DNA from: Nanobdellota archaeon
GTDB lineage: Archaea; Nanobdellota; Nanobdellia; SCGC-AAA011-G17; GW2011-AR17
Assembly (NCBI GenBank): GCA_016784245.1
Contig: JADHVA010000053.1
Span: 1 to 5,186 of the forward strand
DNA length: 5,186 nucleotides
Direction of reading: 5' to 3'
A model generated the notes under the pieces. That model searched no databases. It had not been told where the DNA came from and saw only the letters and a list, made by a program, of their open reading frames with translations. The position numbers were made by a program, and so were the translations under genes. Position 1 is the first letter of the stretch. The number at the start of each line of letters is the position of its first letter. Below are positions 4,127 through 5,186 of this stretch, in pieces.

Positions 4127-4711
4127 ATGAAATTAATATTAGTAAGACATGGAGAAACTGATGCTAATCTTTCAGGAATTGTCCAAGGTGGTGATTCTAA
4201 TAATTATTTAAATGAAACAGGAATAAATCAAGCAAAGAAAGTAGCTGAAGTACTAAAAAATGAAAAAATAGATATTGTTTTTTCAAGTCCTGCTATTAGA
4301 GCAAAAAATACTGCAGAAGAGATTTTAAAATATCATAAGGATTTAAATTTACAAATTTCAAATAAATTAAATGAAAAACTTGCTGGAGAATTTGAAGGTA
4401 TGAACTCCTTAGAAGTTAAAAAATTAGTTACAAGTGCAACATTTAAACCTAAAGGTGGAGAATCATTTATGGATGTCTACAACAGAATTAAAGATTTTTA
4501 TTTATCAACAGTTAAAGAACATAAAGATAAAAATATACTATTAGTTTCTCATGGAGCCTTATTGGGTGCATTACAACTTTACATATTAAATAAAGAAATT
4601 TCTCGAGAAGCATATGAGCCCTTAAGATTAAAAAATGCAGCTTACACAATTCTAGAAATAAAAGATAAAGTAAAAGTTATAACTTTAAACAATATAGAAC
4701 ATTTAAAATAA
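4127..4711 (+). CDS. histidine phosphatase (phosphoglycerate mutase-like)
   Basis: A 194-residue cytoplasmic protein of the histidine phosphatase superfamily, branch 1. LVRHGETDAN (5-14) contains the RHG motif, with His8 as the phospho-acceptor. SSPAIRAKNTAEEI (53-66) provides the second conserved Arg (Arg58). The ELAGEFEG-like segment at 83-91 (E83, G87, E88, G91) carries the expected acid/base Glu. GGES is at 110-113, and LLVSHGALLGAL (138-149) holds the second catalytic His142. All catalytic residues are present, so it should be active. The family includes cofactor-dependent phosphoglycerate mutases, sugar-phosphate and nucleotide phosphatases; at this length, general phosphatase activity is more likely than glycolytic mutase. 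The neighbours do not resolve the substrate. The gene may be transcribed from its own weak promoter or with the small membrane protein upstream. Confidence 0.92.
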   Translation: MKLILVRHGETDANLSGIVQGGDSNNYLNETGINQAKKVAEVLKNEKIDIVFSSPAIRAKNTAEEILKYHKDLNLQISNKLNEKLAGEFEGMNSLEVKKLVTSATFKPKGGESFMDVYNRIKDFYLSTVKEHKDKNILLVSHGALLGALQLYILNKEISREAYEPLRLKNAAYTILEIKDKVKVITLNNIEHLK

Positions 4712-4732
4712 AAAAATAAAAAATTATTTTTT
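4711..4732. terminator. bidirectional A/T hairpin between convergent genes
   Basis: AAAAAATAA (4711-4719) and TTATTTTTT (4724-4732) form a perfect 9-bp inverted repeat around a 4-base loop. It spans the 12-bp gap between the phosphatase stop and the stop of the convergent surface-protein gene, so either transcript would end in a U-rich stretch. Being entirely A/T, the hairpin is weak and the U tracts probably do most of the work. Confidence 0.55.
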
Positions 4733-5186
4733 AGCAAACAACATCTTCAAAAAGACTAATGCTAAGATTACTAAAACAATATCTGCAATTATCCAGAAAA
4801 GTTTTGTGCTACTAAATTTCTCACTAAACCAGTCGCTAAGTTCATTAAAGAAAGGGTCATCTTCTTCAACAACATCAGCTGCACCAAAGTCTACAGTGAT
4901 AATTTCACTAACTTCATTTCCTGCATTATCAGATACTATTACTTGTAAATCATGTTCACCTTCAGTTAACAAATCTAAACCAAAGTACAAATATGCATGG
5001 ATTGAATCTCCTGAGTTTAAATTACTAATATATTCACTTCCTTCAAGATCTGCCCAACTTACATCTTCCACACTAATTGTAATTGTTTTATCACTATTTC
5101 CAGTGTTTTCAATAACTAATGAAATTGTAAGTTCTTCACCATTAACTTCATATTCATCAGAAACAACAACATTCAATGTTTCATCT
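4724..5186 (-). CDS. membrane-anchored Ig-like surface protein, 5'-truncated by window edge
   Basis: The frame runs off the right edge; 153 complete residues to the C terminus are visible, and the TTG at 5174-5176 is an internal Leu codon, not a start. The visible part begins with a beta-rich, acidic domain: residues about 14-60 (ELTISLVIENTGNSDKT and on) have the feel of a CARDB/COG1361-type Ig-like fold, and LTEGEHDLQVIVSDNAGNEVSE (about 73-94) reads as the last strands of an Ig-like repeat. An acidic linker and a short amphipathic stretch (FFNELSDWFSEKF) precede one hydrophobic helix (about 129-150) ending in AKK. This is a C-terminally anchored extracellular protein with a tiny cytoplasmic tail. 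More repeats and a signal peptide presumably lie beyond the window. Surface adhesion or S-layer association is plausible, but the exact function is unknown. Confidence 0.8.
   Translation of the reverse strand, partial: DETLNVVVSDEYEVNGEELTISLVIENTGNSDKTITISVEDVSWADLEGSEYISNLNSGDSIHAYLYFGLDLLTEGEHDLQVIVSDNAGNEVSEIITVDFGAADVVEEDDPFFNELSDWFSEKFSSTKLFWIIADIVLVILALVFLKMLFAKK

Noticed and set aside
1..5186. CRISPR array, insertion sequence or long direct repeats
   Set aside because: No regularly spaced repeats, transposase motifs or terminal inverted repeats were seen; A/T homopolymer runs account for apparent repeats.

Overview
The window looks like a piece of an AT-rich archaeal chromosome, most likely from a small-genome DPANN lineage of the Pacearchaeota/Woesearchaeota type. 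Three things point there. Both tRNA genes are interrupted by short introns that fold as archaeal bulge-helix-bulge (BHB) splice sites and lack an encoded CCA. Nearly every gene has a TATA-like box 25-28 nt upstream of its ATG, as expected for leaderless archaeal mRNAs. Two tiny membrane proteins resemble the DUF5652 and DUF5654 families, which I associate with these genomes. The lineage is inferred from these features, not from a search.

Layout. Bases 1-533 carry the 3' part of a two-motif LAGLIDADG homing endonuclease gene that begins off the left edge. Its last codons overlap the promoter and 5' end of tRNA-Arg(UCU) (524-610, 12-nt intron). tRNA-Cys(GCA) follows (685-788, 32-nt intron at the non-canonical position 30/31). 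Next come a small two-helix membrane protein and an APC-family amino-acid permease as a short operon (842-2302). The permease is convergent, with overlapping stop codons, to a SAM-dependent methyltransferase (2299-2892, minus strand), which lies downstream of a divergent thymidylate-kinase-like P-loop kinase (2924-3709, minus strand).

A 92-bp divergent intergenic region with two face-to-face TATA boxes separates the kinase from a second small two-helix membrane protein (3802-4095) and a histidine phosphatase (4127-4711). The right edge holds the C-terminal half of a surface protein with an Ig-like domain and a C-terminal membrane anchor (minus strand, start off the edge). A perfect A/T-rich inverted repeat lies between the two convergent 3' ends.

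Functionally the window is mostly housekeeping and envelope genes. The unusual content is in the first 800 bases: a homing endonuclease gene whose coding sequence and stop codon are shared with a tRNA gene, and two tRNAs with minimal or misplaced introns. Start sites were moved downstream of the longest ORF for the methyltransferase and the second small membrane protein because TATA spacing supports the internal ATG.
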